Below are positions 1-8,643 of a stretch of 34,287 nucleotides of DNA, one piece after another; position 1 is the first letter of the stretch; each line of letters begins with the position of its first letter. Under the pieces are notes generated by a model. It ran no database searches and was not told the DNA's origin. It saw only the letters and a program-made list of their open reading frames with translations. Location: positions 1 to 34,287 of the forward strand of contig NZ_NHOA01000048.1 of the NCBI RefSeq assembly GCF_002727125.1, given 5' to 3'. The stretch comes from Halorubrum persicum. GTDB lineage: Archaea > Halobacteriota > Halobacteria > Halobacteriales > Haloferacaceae. The position numbers and the translations under genes were made by a program.

Positions 1-2176
1 CTTCCACCGCCTCGATCAGGAGCTCCGCGACGTCGACGATCTCCACGTCATCCTCGAAGTTCCCCGTCTTCCGCCCGTCCTCGAACATCGTCGTGCACAT
101 CGGGCAGGCGACGACGAACTTCTCCACCGCGTCGCCCGCGTCGGTGTCCTCGAGCGCTTCTCGGAGGCGCTCCTCGCTCGGCTTGACCGCCTCCTCGTGT
201 TCGGTCCAGAGCCCGCCGCTGCCGCCGCCACAGCAGAACGAGTCGTCCCGCGAGCGCGGCATCTCGTGGAGGTCGGCGCCGGTCGCCGAGATTAGCTCGC
301 GGGGCGCCTCGTACTCGTCGTTGTACCGCCCGAGGTGACAGGGGTCGTGGTAGGTGACGGTGTAGTCGAGCTCGTCGCCCGTGAGGTTCAGCCGCCCGTC
401 GGCCACGAGCTCTTCCACCACCTGCGTCCAGTGGAACACGTCGATCGCTCCCTCCGCGTTCCACGGCTCCTCGCGGTCGAACGGCATCATCGGGTCGTCC
501 GCGAACTCCGCGAAGTCGACCTCGGGGTACTCGTTTTTGATGGTGTTGTACGAGTGCGGGTCGGTACAGACGATCTTGTCGAACTCGCAGTCGGCGAACG
601 TCTCGACGTGGTGCCCGGCGAGCTCGAGGTAGAGGAACTCCTCGCCGATCCGGCGGATGTCGTTGCCGTCCGTCTTCTCGTCGTCGAAGAGGATGCCGAA
701 CGACACGTCCGCCTCGTCGAACAGGCGGGCGAGCGCGCGGGCGACCGATTTGTTGCGGTCGTCGAAGCTCGGGTAGTCGCCGACGTACCAGAGGAACTCC
801 ACCTCCTCCTCGCGGGCGTCCGGGACCTCGACATCGTCCAGGTCGTCGGCCCAGTCGCCGCGGGCCGACTGCGACTCGCCGAAGGTGTTCCCCTTCTGCA
901 TCACGTCTTGGAACACGTCCTGGAGGTTCGAGTCGACTGCCCCCTCGTCGACGAGTTGGCGGTTCAGCTTCGTGAACGAGGTGAGGTGTTCGATGTCGAC
1001 GGGACAGGCCTCCATGCAGGCCATACAGGACATACAGGACTCCATCGACTCGCTGGCGATCACGCCGCCCTCGTCGGCGACGATCGGGACGGTGCCGCCG
1101 TCGTTGACGGGGGCGGCGCCGGCCACGCCGCCGTCGGTCGCCATCGCGTCGCGATTCCCGGCCACCGGGTCGTCGCTTACGGACTCGCGGTACGCCTTTA
1201 GATCGAGGATCACGTCTCGCGGGTCGAGGTTTCGCCCGACGGTCTCGGCGGGGCAGGCGGACGAACACCGCCCGCACTTCGTACAGGCGTCGCCGTCCAT
1301 GAGCTCCTTCCAGGTGAAGTCCTCGATCGACTTCGCGTTGGTGTGATCGAGGTCGGCGGGGACGTTCGGGAGCCGCGCGCCGGCCTTCTCGTCGCGGGCG
1401 ACGACGTTCGCGAACGAGGAGATCATGTGGAACGGCTTCGCGTACGGGATCCACGCGATGAAGGCGAACGCCAGCAGCGAGTGGCTCCACCAGACGACGC
1501 CGTAGATCGCTTCGGCGCCGGCGGGCGTCAGCCCGACCCACCGGAACCCGGCGGCCATCGCCATCCCGACGAAGCTCACCGTCTCGTCGGCTCGCGCCGG
1601 CTGGCCGACGATGCCGAGCGCCTGCACGACGAAGCCGCCGACGCCGAGCGCGAAGAGCGCCCAGACGAACGCGTCGTCCTCGAGCGAGGTGTGTTTCCCC
1701 CAGAGGCGCCCCTCCCGGTTCCGGTACCGGCGATACATCGCCATACCGACGCCGACGACGAACAGCAGCCCGAACGCGTCGACGGTGAACTGATAGGCCA
1801 GATAGAAGTCGCCCACCCAGAACGACTCGCCCGCGAGCGGTCGGTAGACGTCGATGTCGAACCCGAGGATGGTCGTCGCGACCAGCAGGGTGAGAAAGCC
1901 CCACAGCACGAACGTGTGCATCACGCCGGTGTACAGGTCCCCGTCGAACTGATTCTCGTTCGAGAGGACGGTCTTCGTCGCCGCGACGGTCCGGGCGGGG
2001 AGATTCGACAGTCGGTCCCGCGGGTCCTCGCTCCCGCGGGTGTACGCCGCGAATCGGGCGTACACCCCGTACAGGAACACGAGAATCGCGACCACAGCGA
2101 GCCAGTAGAACGCGACCTTCCCGATCGGGCCGATCGTCCAGAACGTCTCCCGGGTGGCCGCCTGCAACGGAGTCAT
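1..2176 (-). CDS. Membrane-bound heterodisulfide reductase-like Fe-S oxidoreductase (3' end outside window)
   Basis: The ATG at 2176 opens a frame that stays open to the left edge, giving about 725 residues with no stop, so the C-terminal tip is missing. The N-terminal part has about five hydrophobic segments (around residues 15-35, 70-95, 115-140, 155-175, 215-235) like a NarI/HdrE-type cytochrome b subunit. It is followed by two 4Fe-4S motifs, CTKCGRCSSACP starting at Cys298 and CMSCMACMEACP near residue 380. The C-terminal half is GlpC/HdrD-like, with a CCG-type cluster (DPCHLGRY ... SFCCGGGSGG ... CPMC). The family, widespread in haloarchaea, is a fusion of HdrE- and HdrD-like parts and is thought to pass electrons between a membrane quinone pool and an unknown soluble partner. 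The first CCG copy seems degenerate (CTDPHSYN in place of a full Cys set). The substrate cannot be told from sequence. A long opposite-phase open frame over the same DNA is a GC-skew shadow. Confidence 0.9.
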   Translation of the reverse strand, partial: MTPLQAATRETFWTIGPIGKVAFYWLAVVAILVFLYGVYARFAAYTRGSEDPRDRLSNLPARTVAATKTVLSNENQFDGDLYTGVMHTFVLWGFLTLLVATTILGFDIDVYRPLAGESFWVGDFYLAYQFTVDAFGLLFVVGVGMAMYRRYRNREGRLWGKHTSLEDDAFVWALFALGVGGFVVQALGIVGQPARADETVSFVGMAMAAGFRWVGLTPAGAEAIYGVVWWSHSLLAFAFIAWIPYAKPFHMISSFANVVARDEKAGARLPNVPADLDHTNAKSIEDFTWKELMDGDACTKCGRCSSACPAETVGRNLDPRDVILDLKAYRESVSDDPVAGNRDAMATDGGVAGAAPVNDGGTVPIVADEGGVIASESMESCMSCMACMEACPVDIEHLTSFTKLNRQLVDEGAVDSNLQDVFQDVMQKGNTFGESQSARGDWADDLDDVEVPDAREEEVEFLWYVGDYPSFDDRNKSVARALARLFDEADVSFGILFDDEKTDGNDIRRIGEEFLYLELAGHHVETFADCEFDKIVCTDPHSYNTIKNEYPEVDFAEFADDPMMPFDREEPWNAEGAIDVFHWTQVVEELVADGRLNLTGDELDYTVTYHDPCHLGRYNDEYEAPRELISATGADLHEMPRSRDDSFCCGGGSGGLWTEHEEAVKPSEERLREALEDTDAGDAVEKFVVACPMCTTMFEDGRKTGNFEDDVEIVDVAELLIEAVE

Positions 2177-2298
2177 GATCGATCACGCGGATACGGCGGG
2201 GTTAAAACTTGCCACAACGCCGGATGCGTCGCCCGGCGTTCCCGGGAAGGCGCCACGGCGATCGCCGAACTCCGACACCACGACCGCCGTACCGACGC

Positions 2299-3012
2299 CT
2301 ACACCACGGTCGCCGCGGCGGCCGCCGCCAACCCGCCGCCGACCGCGAGCGCCGGGTAGTCCGCGGGGCCGAGCGAGAGCCGCGGGAGCGTCGGGTTCCA
2401 CGCGAAACACCGGGCGTTCAGCGCGGTCCCCAGCCGGTCCGCCCGTCCGAACGCCCGGTTGATCCCCGCGACGGCGACGAGCCGCACGCGCTCACGGACC
2501 GGGAGGGCCCCGCCGCCGCGCGCCCGGACCGCCTCACGCGCCGTCAGCAGGTCCCGCTTCAACAGCGGGAGGAACCGGAACACGAGCGCGACGCCGACCC
2601 CGAGGAACTGTCCGGGTTTGCCGGGGATCAGGCGCTGGATCGCCGCCCGCGACTCTCGGACCGGCGTCGACCTGACGTATCCGGCGGCGACGACGAGGAT
2701 CAGCAGGACGCGGTAGCTCGCGAGCCCCGTGGTCGCGGCGCGCTCGACCCGGAACCACGGCGCCCCGAGCGTCGCGCCGGCGACCAGGGGGGCGACGAGG
2801 AGCACCGGGAACGCGGCTCGGTAGCTCCACAGGTCGCGCGGCCCGCCCCCCGCGAGGGAGAGGCAGGCGACCGCGAGGAGGGTGAGCGCGCCGAGCCCCC
2901 GCGGCGTCGTGTACGCGTACGCGACCGCCGCGAATCCGGCTTGGACGAGGAGCTTCGACCGGGGATCGAGCCGGTGAGCGAGCGAGTCGCCCGGGACGTA
3001 GGAGAGGGTCAC
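2299..3012 (-). CDS. bioN: ECF transporter transmembrane T component (biotin, BioN/EcfT)
   Basis: This 237-residue hydrophobic protein is the energy-coupling (T) subunit of an ECF-type vitamin transporter. It begins with the typical LAHRLDPRSKLLVQ segment. It has four to six membrane segments and, near residues 160-190, the cytoplasmic coupling helix region with an ARGGG stretch, equivalent to the Ala-Arg-Gly motif that grips the ATPase. The start is GTG at 3012; the preceding bioM stop overlaps it by 4 bases (GTGA), so translation is probably coupled. The partner genes are the ATPase directly upstream and bioY at the head of the operon, which gives the substrate assignment to biotin. EcfT proteins can serve several S components, so wider use is possible. 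Confidence 0.88.
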   Translation of the reverse strand: MTLSYVPGDSLAHRLDPRSKLLVQAGFAAVAYAYTTPRGLGALTLLAVACLSLAGGGPRDLWSYRAAFPVLLVAPLVAGATLGAPWFRVERAATTGLASYRVLLILVVAAGYVRSTPVRESRAAIQRLIPGKPGQFLGVGVALVFRFLPLLKRDLLTAREAVRARGGGALPVRERVRLVAVAGINRAFGRADRLGTALNARCFAWNPTLPRLSLGPADYPALAVGGGLAAAAAATVV

Positions 3013-3797
3013 TGGTCGACGGTGTCGGCGGCGTCGTTCGCGGGCGGGTCGGCGGCGTCGTTGACGGCGGCGTCTCCGGGCCGATCGCCGAACCCCGCCG
3101 GCACCCGAACGTCCAGCCCCGGCAGGCTCGCGGTCGCCTCTCGCGGCGCGGCGTCGACGGCGATCCGCCCCCCCGACAGGCCCACGACCCGGTCCGCGAG
3201 CCCCAGCACGTCGCGGAGGTCGTGCGTGACGACGATCACGCTCGTTCCGGCCGCGCCGAGTTCGCGCAGGCGCTCGACCACCGACCGTCGGGCCGGCTCG
3301 TCCAACCCGGTGAACGGCTCGTCCAAGACGAGGTGATCGGGGTCCATCGCGAGCGCGCCCGCGATGGCGACGCGCTCGCGCTCGCCCCCGGAGAGGCTCG
3401 CGATCCGGTCGTCCTCGCGGCCGTCCATGTTCACCGCCGCGAGGGCGTCGGCGACCCGCCGGTCGATCTCGTCGTGGTCACAGCCGAGATTCTCCGGGCC
3501 GAACGCCACGTCCGCGCCGACGGTCGCCGCCACCAGCTGGTCGCGCGGGTCCTGGAACACCATCCCGACCGCCGAGCGCGCGGCGACGAGGTCGTCGCTG
3601 ACGGGAGTCCCGTTCACCGCGACCGACCCGGCGTCGGGGTCGACGAGCCCGTTGAACGTCCGGACGAGCGTCGTCTTCCCGGAGCCGTTCGCGCCGGCGA
3701 CGATCAGGAACTCGCCGTCGGGGACCGAGAGGTGCACGTCGTCGACCGCGACGACGCCGCCGTCGAACCGACACGTGACGCCGTCGACGTCGATCAC
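3009..3797 (-). CDS. bioM: ECF transporter ATP-binding protein (biotin, BioM)
   Basis: A 262-residue ABC ATPase starting at GTG 3797. It shows Walker A GANGSGKTT, a Q-loop FQDPRDQ, the signature LSGGERERVAIAG, Walker B HLVLDEPF with the catalytic Glu, and the switch His in VVTHD. The FQDP form of the Q-loop is typical of ECF ATPases. The last 25 or so residues are a low-complexity Asn/Asp/Ala/Pro tail beyond the usual family length. It sits between bioY (31-base gap) and bioN (4-base overlap), so the three genes form one transcript that encodes a complete transporter. It would power biotin import across the cytoplasmic membrane, probably as a single ATPase homodimer. Confidence 0.9.
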   Translation of the reverse strand: MIDVDGVTCRFDGGVVAVDDVHLSVPDGEFLIVAGANGSGKTTLVRTFNGLVDPDAGSVAVNGTPVSDDLVAARSAVGMVFQDPRDQLVAATVGADVAFGPENLGCDHDEIDRRVADALAAVNMDGREDDRIASLSGGERERVAIAGALAMDPDHLVLDEPFTGLDEPARRSVVERLRELGAAGTSVIVVTHDLRDVLGLADRVVGLSGGRIAVDAAPREATASLPGLDVRVPAGFGDRPGDAAVNDAADPPANDAADTVDQ

Positions 3798-3828
3798 GCG
3801 ATCACCCCGACGCCCGCGGCGGGCTCGC

Positions 3829-4410
3829 TCACGCGGCCGCGACCGCCTCGGAGCGCACGATGCCGACCGCGGCGGCGACCTTCAGCGCCTCCGCGGGCAG
3901 GAACGCGACCGCCCCGACGGTGACCGCCTCGACGGGGCCGAGCGAGAGCGCGAACGCGAGCCAGGCGACGCCGAGCGCGTAGATGACGACGGTGCCGAGG
4001 GCCATCGCGCCCACGAGCGTCGGGAGTCCGACGGCGTCGAGGTCGCGGAGCGTCGCGCCGCGGTGGACGGCCGCGCCGACCGCGGCGGCGGCGAGCGGGT
4101 ACGACCAGAGGTACCCCGCCGACTGCCCGACGAGGGCGCCCGCGCCGGCGGAGCCCCCCTCGAACACCGGGGCGCCGACCGCGCCGGCCGCGAGGTAGAG
4201 GACGAGCGACGCGCCCCCCCACACGGGGCCGAGGTAGATCCCGGCGAGGAACACGCCGAGCACTTGGAGCGTCACCGAGACGGGCGAGACGGGGTTCGGG
4301 AACGTCACGTACGCGAACGCGCCGACGAGCGCGGCGAACAGCGCCGCGCGGGCGAGGTTCGTCGCCGCTTCGTCGCCGACGAGATCCACGGACTCCGTGC
4401 TGGTTGCCAT
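3829..4410 (-). CDS. bioY: Biotin transporter substrate-binding S component BioY
   Basis: BioY is the membrane protein that captures biotin and rides on the BioMN module. The start chosen is ATG 4410 (193 residues), which gives an N-terminus MATSTESVDLVGDE; an upstream in-frame ATG at 4536 would add 42 residues that run through the operator and are not family-like. The sequence has about six hydrophobic helices and the family region FPNPVSPVSVTLQVLGVFLAG followed by GPVWGGASLVLYLAAGAVGAPVF, where BioY proteins carry their biotin-contacting residues. It is the first gene of bioY-bioM-bioN. A BirA-type inverted repeat lies 14 bases before the start codon, so biotin-dependent repression is likely. 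Confidence 0.92.
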   Translation of the reverse strand: MATSTESVDLVGDEAATNLARAALFAALVGAFAYVTFPNPVSPVSVTLQVLGVFLAGIYLGPVWGGASLVLYLAAGAVGAPVFEGGSAGAGALVGQSAGYLWSYPLAAAAVGAAVHRGATLRDLDAVGLPTLVGAMALGTVVIYALGVAWLAFALSLGPVEAVTVGAVAFLPAEALKVAAAVGIVRSEAVAAA

Positions 4411-4423
4411 ACCCTCGAGACCC

Positions 4424-4455
4424 TCGTAAACCAACTTGAAGATACTGGTTGACGA
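4424..4455 (-). promoter_or_regulatory. BirA box operator of the bioYMN operon
   Basis: Two 9-base arms, TCGTAAACC (4424-4432) and GGTTGACGA (4447-4455), are inverted with one mismatch and separated by exactly 14 bases. This matches the known BirA operator (TTGTAAACC, spacer 14-16, GGTTTACAA), reported for bacteria and archaea, in sequence and spacing. It covers the region from -14 to -45 relative to the bioY ATG, where a leaderless haloarchaeal gene would carry its TATA box, so bound repressor would block TBP/TFB. Confidence 0.82.
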
Positions 4456-4551
4456 CGGCGACAGGCGTCCGACACGCCCCGCGTGACGCTCCCGGAGACT
4501 CCCGAAAGCGGACGCGAGGCCGTCGGAGGCTCTCACGACCGGACGCGAGGC

Positions 4552-4559
4552 TTATTTAT
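4552..4559 (+). promoter_or_regulatory. TATA box for the CMI4-type gene
   Basis: TTATTTAT lies 24-31 bases before the ATG at 4583, the spacing expected for leaderless transcription. Confidence 0.65.
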
Positions 4560-4582
4560 CGGCGGCGCGTAACCCACCGCCC

Positions 4583-5257
4583 ATGGACGAGAAGACCTCC
4601 GAGCTCCGCGATATCTTCGTCGAGACCACCGGGTCAGAGACGGTCACCGAGCAGCAGGCGGAGTCGCGCGGAACGCTCACCGACCGCGACGAGGCGGCGG
4701 TCGACGAGCGGGTCCGCGAACTCGTCGCCGCCATGCGCGAGCGGTACGACTTCTCGACCGACCTCGACGACGCGACCTACGCCCGGATCGCCCGCGGGCG
4801 CTTCGAGGCGGACGACGACGCGGCGATCGCGACCGCGCTCGCCGAGGAGCGGGAGGCGGACGCTGGCGACGATGGGCGCGCGGGTGGCTCGGACGGCGTC
4901 CCCCTCGTCGACCCCGAGGCCGTCCGCGACGCGCGGCTCGACCTCCACCTCGTCCGCGAGGCCGACCGCGACACCGACGACGCGTCGTTCGCGTACGACG
5001 ACCTGAAACAGCTGACCGCGGAGGGCCGCTCCATCCCCGAGTGCGCGGCGGCCCTCGACGCCGACCCCGACGCCGTCGCCGGGTACGCCCGCGTCGCTCG
5101 CGTGGACCTGACCTCCACCCGCGCGAACGACCGGTTCCGCGACGAGTTCCGCGACCTCCTCACCGACGCCGACATCGAGGGATCGCACGCCGAGACCGCC
5201 CGCGAGGACGGGCTCGAAGAGGCGACCGAGGACATCGAGACGGACGTGTCGCTGTAG
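4583..5257 (+). CDS. Conditioned medium-induced protein 4 (CMI4)-type haloarchaeal protein
   Basis: A 224-residue, strongly acidic soluble protein without membrane segments or metal motifs. Its opening, MDEKTSELRDIFVETTGSETVTE, and its place just before SRP54 match the haloarchaeal family annotated as conditioned medium-induced protein 4; that identification is from memory, not from a search. The middle (roughly residues 35-95) is a helical acidic region, and the part from about 140 to 200 (YDDLKQLTAEGRSIPECAAALDADPD...) reads like a helix-turn-helix or small helical-bundle domain. The biochemical role is unknown. It has its own TATA box, and 132 bases separate it from srp54, which has a separate promoter. 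Confidence 0.72.
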   Translation: MDEKTSELRDIFVETTGSETVTEQQAESRGTLTDRDEAAVDERVRELVAAMRERYDFSTDLDDATYARIARGRFEADDDAAIATALAEEREADAGDDGRAGGSDGVPLVDPEAVRDARLDLHLVREADRDTDDASFAYDDLKQLTAEGRSIPECAAALDADPDAVAGYARVARVDLTSTRANDRFRDEFRDLLTDADIEGSHAETAREDGLEEATEDIETDVSL

Positions 5258-5358
5258 GTCGCGGATTCCGGGAGCGACCGGGCTCCAGACGAGGATACGA
5301 CCGGGCCGACAGCCGACGCGCCCCGCGCCGAACGCCTCGCCGACGCCGACGAACAAAG

Positions 5359-5363
5359 CTTTA
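5359..5363 (+). promoter_or_regulatory. TATA-like element for srp54
   Basis: CTTTA within AAAGCTTTACC is centred about 29 bases before the ATG at 5390, in otherwise GC-rich DNA. Confidence 0.5.
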
Positions 5364-5389
5364 CCGCGTCGACCGCCTATCTCCGGCAA

Positions 5390-6784
5390 ATGGTACTCGA
5401 CGACCTCGGTACGTCCCTCCGGAGCAGCCTCGACAAGCTCCAGGGGAAGTCCCGACTCTCCGAGAGCGACGTCGAGGAGATCGTCAAAGAGATCCAGCGC
5501 TCGCTCCTCTCCGCCGACGTCGACGTCTCCCTCGTGATGGAGCTGTCGGACTCGATCAAGTCCCGCGCCCTCGAAGAGGAGCCGCCGGCCGGGACGACCG
5601 CGAAGGACCACGTCCTCAAGATCGTCTACGAGGAGATGGTCGACCTGGTCGGCGACTCGACTGAGCTCCCCCTCGAGAATCAGACGATCCTGCTCGCCGG
5701 CCTGCAGGGGTCCGGGAAGACCACCTCCGCGGCCAAGATGGCGTGGTGGTTCTCGAAGAAGGGGCTCCGGCCCGCGGTCATCCAGACCGACACCTTCCGC
5801 CCGGGCGCGTACGATCAGGCCAAACAGATGTGCGAGCGCGCGGAGGTCGACTTCTACGGCAACCCCGACAACGACGACCCCGTCGAGATCGCGCGGACGG
5901 GGCTCGAAGAGACCGCGGACGCCGACGTGCACATCGTCGACACGGCCGGGCGCCACGCGCTCGAAGACGACCTCATCGCGGAGATCGAGGAGATCGAGCA
6001 GGCGGTCGACCCCGACCGCTCCCTCCTCGTGCTCGACGCCGCGATCGGGCAGGGAGCGAAAGAGCAGGCCCGCCAGTTCGAGGAGTCGATCGGCATCGAG
6101 GGCGTGATGATCACCAAGCTCGACGGGACCGCGAAGGGTGGGGGTGCGCTGACGGCGGTCAACGAGACCGACTCCTCCATCGCCTTCCTCGGGACCGGCG
6201 AGACGGTTCAGGACATCGAACGGTTCGAGCCCTCCGGGTTCATCTCCCGGCTGCTCGGGATGGGCGACCTCAAGCAGCTCTCCGAGCGCGTCGAGCGCGC
6301 CATGGAGGAGGCCCAAGAGGAGGACGAAGATTGGGACCCCGAGGATATGCTGCAGGGCGAGTTCACCCTGAAGGACATGAAAAAGCAGATGGACGCGATG
6401 AACCGGATGGGGCCCCTCGACCAGGTGATGGACATGATCCCCGGCATGGGCGGCGGGATGATGGACCAGCTCCCGGACGACGCGATGGACGTGACCCAAG
6501 ACCGGATGCGCCGCTTCGAGCGCATCATGGACTCGATGACCGAGGAGGAGCTGGAGAACCCCCGCGTCGTCGGGCAGTCGCGCACGGAGCGGATCGCCCG
6601 CGGCTCCGGCACTGACAAGGAGACGGTTCAGCAGCTGCTCGAACAACACTCCATGATGGAACAGACGATCAGCCAGTTCCAGGGCATGGGCGAGGGCGAC
6701 ATGCAGCGGATGATGAAGAAGATGGGCGGCGGCGAGGGCGGCGGCCTCGGCGACATGATGGGCGGCGGCAAGGGCCCCTTCTAA
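5390..6784 (+). CDS. srp54: Signal recognition particle GTPase SRP54
   Basis: A complete 464-residue SRP54/Ffh. The N domain occupies about residues 1-95. The G domain follows with the P-loop GLQGSGKT (104-111), the [10 protein letters not shown] insertion-box motif (134-143), DTAGR (184-188) and TKLD (242-245). The methionine-rich M domain runs from about residue 300 to the end, with the signal-sequence groove segments and a Gly/Met-rich tail. The protein binds 7S RNA and SRP19, recognises signal sequences on the ribosome and delivers nascent chains to FtsY at the membrane. Length and motif order are normal. The neighbouring CMI4-type gene is a common haloarchaeal companion with no proven link. 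Confidence 0.97.
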   Translation: MVLDDLGTSLRSSLDKLQGKSRLSESDVEEIVKEIQRSLLSADVDVSLVMELSDSIKSRALEEEPPAGTTAKDHVLKIVYEEMVDLVGDSTELPLENQTILLAGLQGSGKTTSAAKMAWWFSKKGLRPAVIQTDTFRPGAYDQAKQMCERAEVDFYGNPDNDDPVEIARTGLEETADADVHIVDTAGRHALEDDLIAEIEEIEQAVDPDRSLLVLDAAIGQGAKEQARQFEESIGIEGVMITKLDGTAKGGGALTAVNETDSSIAFLGTGETVQDIERFEPSGFISRLLGMGDLKQLSERVERAMEEAQEEDEDWDPEDMLQGEFTLKDMKKQMDAMNRMGPLDQVMDMIPGMGGGMMDQLPDDAMDVTQDRMRRFERIMDSMTEEELENPRVVGQSRTERIARGSGTDKETVQQLLEQHSMMEQTISQFQGMGEGDMQRMMKKMGGGEGGGLGDMMGGGKGPF

Positions 6785-6844
6785 CCACCGACCGACGGCG
6801 GCTCGCCGCGGGCCCCGCCGCCCTCCCGGTTCCCGTGCCCCCAA

Positions 6845-6857
6845 TTTCTTTCTTCCT
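6845..6857 (+). terminator. Possible T-rich terminator after srp54
   Basis: TTTCTTTCTTCCT is an unusual pyrimidine tract for this GC-rich DNA and lies 60 bases after the srp54 stop, between two convergent genes. Oligo-T tracts end transcription in haloarchaea. Confidence 0.35.
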
Positions 6858-6909
6858 CGCGTGCGCGCGCCGCCTCTCCGATTCTCGTCCCCGCCGAGCG
6901 TTCGGAGCG

Positions 6910-7806
6910 TTACCGCTCGACGAGCCGCGCGCCAGCGGCGTCGATCCGACAGCGCTCCGGGTCGTAGCCGGCGTCGGAGAGCCCGGTTCCGAGCGCGAAG
7001 ACGGTGCGACCGAGCATCGCCATCGCGGCCCCGTGGCCGCCAGAATCGCCGTCAGCCTCGGCGGTCGACTCCTCCACGGCCGCGATCGCCTCGGCGACCT
7101 CGGGGACGAGGAGGTCGGCCTCGCGGGCGAACGCGCGGGCCGCGTCCATCATCGTCGGAAGCCGCGGGTCCGCGCGGAGCCGATCGAGCGCGTCCTCGCC
7201 GGCGGCCGAGAGGGAGGCGGTGTCGCCGCCCAACACCTCCTCGGTCGACAGCTCGCCGAACGTGACGTACTCCACCCGACCGGTCGCCGGGATCCCGTCG
7301 AGCTCGCCGACCGCCGGTGCGCCGGGCTCCAGCCGGAGCGGGACCCCGCCGCGCGCCTGCGCGACGACGTCGCCCAGCCCCGTCCCGCGACCCACCTCCG
7401 CCTCGTGAGCGATCCGGACCAGGTCGTTCTCGAAGCGCCCGCGGTCGAGTGCGTCGTTCGCGGCGAGCGCCGCCCCGAGCGCGGCCGCCCCCGAGACCCC
7501 GAAGCCGGCGCCGATCGGGAGCTCCGTCTCGACGGCCACGTCGACATCGGCGGTTCCCAGCTCCGCGAGCACGTCCTCGACCGCGCCGATCGTCCCCGCC
7601 TCGCCGTTGACGGTGCGGGAGCCGCTCTCGTCCAGTGCGTCCGGCTCGCCCGCCCCGCCCGCGGCCGACACCCGAACCGTGACGCCGTCGGTGAGCGTCA
7701 CTCCGGCACCGCGCGATCCGGCGGCCGCGGGGCGCTCGGCCGGGTGCGCGCTGAAGAAGGCGGTGACGTGACCGGGAACGAATGCGCTCGCCCGCTGCCT
7801 GCTCAT
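6910..7806 (-). CDS. Pantoate kinase (archaeal CoA biosynthesis, GHMP family)
   Basis: A 298-residue GHMP-fold kinase starting at ATG 7806. The opening SAFVPGHVTAFFSAHP and the ATP-binding motif PIGAGFGVSGAA (97-108) are typical of archaeal pantoate kinase. In archaea this enzyme phosphorylates pantoate, and phosphopantothenate synthetase then adds beta-alanine, replacing the bacterial order of steps towards coenzyme A. The conserved glycine-rich C-terminal region (GRTVFALGTGLSDAGYDP) is also present. A TATA-like ATTAACGG at 7831-7838 fits a leaderless transcript. It is transcribed towards srp54 and divergently from the zinc-ribbon gene. The phosphopantothenate synthetase gene is not in the window. 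Confidence 0.88.
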   Translation of the reverse strand: MSRQRASAFVPGHVTAFFSAHPAERPAAAGSRGAGVTLTDGVTVRVSAAGGAGEPDALDESGSRTVNGEAGTIGAVEDVLAELGTADVDVAVETELPIGAGFGVSGAAALGAALAANDALDRGRFENDLVRIAHEAEVGRGTGLGDVVAQARGGVPLRLEPGAPAVGELDGIPATGRVEYVTFGELSTEEVLGGDTASLSAAGEDALDRLRADPRLPTMMDAARAFAREADLLVPEVAEAIAAVEESTAEADGDSGGHGAAMAMLGRTVFALGTGLSDAGYDPERCRIDAAGARLVER

Positions 7807-7830
7807 GGCGAGTCGGAGGGGTGGCCGTCG

Positions 7831-7838
7831 ATTAACGG
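7831..7838 (-). promoter_or_regulatory. TATA-like element for pantoate kinase
   Basis: The minus-strand sequence CCGTTAAT is 25-32 bases before the ATG at 7806. Confidence 0.5.
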
Positions 7839-7913
7839 TTGTTATCCGCGCGTCGGTGGGACGCCGAGCGCGACTCGGGAACCGACCGCCTCCGAGGCCG
7901 GTGACACCGCAGG

Positions 7914-7921
7914 CCTAAATA
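7914..7921 (+). promoter_or_regulatory. TATA-like element for the zinc-ribbon membrane protein
   Basis: CCTAAATA is 24-31 bases before the ATG at 7945. This spacing decides the start and makes the much longer in-frame open region upstream unlikely to be coding. Confidence 0.6.
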
Positions 7922-7944
7922 CCGGCCAACCGAACCGGCGAGGT

Positions 7945-8472
7945 ATGCGAGACCAGTTGCGTCCCCTGCTCGCCGCGGTGCTGGCGATGGCGCTGCCGGG
8001 CCTCGGCCACCTCATCCTGCGCCGGTGGGGTCGGGCGCTGCTGTGGCACCTGACGATCGTCGGCGGCACCGTGGCGCTGTTCGCCCTTTACGACGTCTCC
8101 GTCGGATCGACGATGTCGTTGACGGAGGCCACCGAGACGGCGGCCGCGCTGCCGACCGACGTGGTCTTACCGATCCTCATCCTGTACGCCCTCTCCGCGG
8201 TCGACGCCTACCTCGTCGGGCGCGCCGACATCGCTGAGCGGCGACGCGCCGACGCGACCGCCGAGGCGATCCGGCGGCGCGCCGCGAGCGAGGACGGCGA
8301 GACGAACGGCGACCGCCGCGGGACGAACGCTCTGGCCTCCGACGCGACCGTCGCCGAGAGCGACGCGGGACCGGCGAAGGTCGAGTGTCCGCACTGCGGC
8401 AAGCAGACCGACGCCGACCTCGACTTCTGCCACTGGTGTACCGAACCCCTCCCGTGGGCCGACGCGGAGTGA
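7945..8472 (+). CDS. Zinc-ribbon membrane protein (DUF7575-like)
   Basis: A 175-residue protein. The N-terminal third has two membrane segments with the LPGLGHLILRRWGRALLWHL pattern seen in small TM2-like helical hairpins, and a further hydrophobic stretch near residues 70-90. A charged, Ala/Arg/Asp-rich linker follows. The last 35 residues hold a zinc ribbon, CPHCGKQTDADLDFCHWC (two CxxC pairs). The architecture is common in haloarchaeal proteins of unknown function; the zinc ribbon probably binds protein or nucleic acid at the membrane. The in-frame ORF extends far upstream, but the TATA box and the composition support the ATG at 7945. Confidence 0.8.
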   Translation: MRDQLRPLLAAVLAMALPGLGHLILRRWGRALLWHLTIVGGTVALFALYDVSVGSTMSLTEATETAAALPTDVVLPILILYALSAVDAYLVGRADIAERRRADATAEAIRRRAASEDGETNGDRRGTNALASDATVAESDAGPAKVECPHCGKQTDADLDFCHWCTEPLPWADAE

Positions 8473-8571
8473 ATCCGGCCGTTCTCGGAGTGGCTCCGAA
8501 ACGGGCGAAGCGCTCACCGAGGGACGCGGTACCGCGTTCCGCGCGTCCGACCGCAGTAGTTTCTCACCGCT

Positions 8572-8592
8572 GATAATTGCGTGGCAACTATC
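8572..8592. promoter_or_regulatory. Inverted repeat at the promoter of the FlaD/E-actin operon
   Basis: GATAATTG (8572-8579) and CAACTATC (8585-8592) are inverted with one mismatch around a 5-base spacer, and abut a TATA-like CATATAT at 8592-8598. If that TATA is used, the transcript starts near 8622 with a leader of about 20 bases before the ATG at 8644. The repeat could be an operator; no regulator is known. Confidence 0.45.
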
Positions 8593-8643
8593 ATATATCC
8601 GGGCTGCGACGGACCGGATACGGACGCGAACGACGGACGGAAT

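Noticed and set aside
48-2186. A 712-residue Arg/Pro/Gly-rich open frame on the minus strand
   Set aside because: It is an out-of-phase shadow of the Fe-S oxidoreductase, whose frame from 2176 carries clear motifs.
4411-4536. Longer start for bioY at 4536
   Set aside because: The extra 42 residues are read through the BirA box and are not like BioY proteins; ATG 4410 fits better.
4634-6844. A 736-residue minus-strand open frame
   Set aside because: It is antisense to the CMI4-type gene and SRP54, which have proper motifs, starts and promoters; its Leu/Val/Arg-rich text has no domain.
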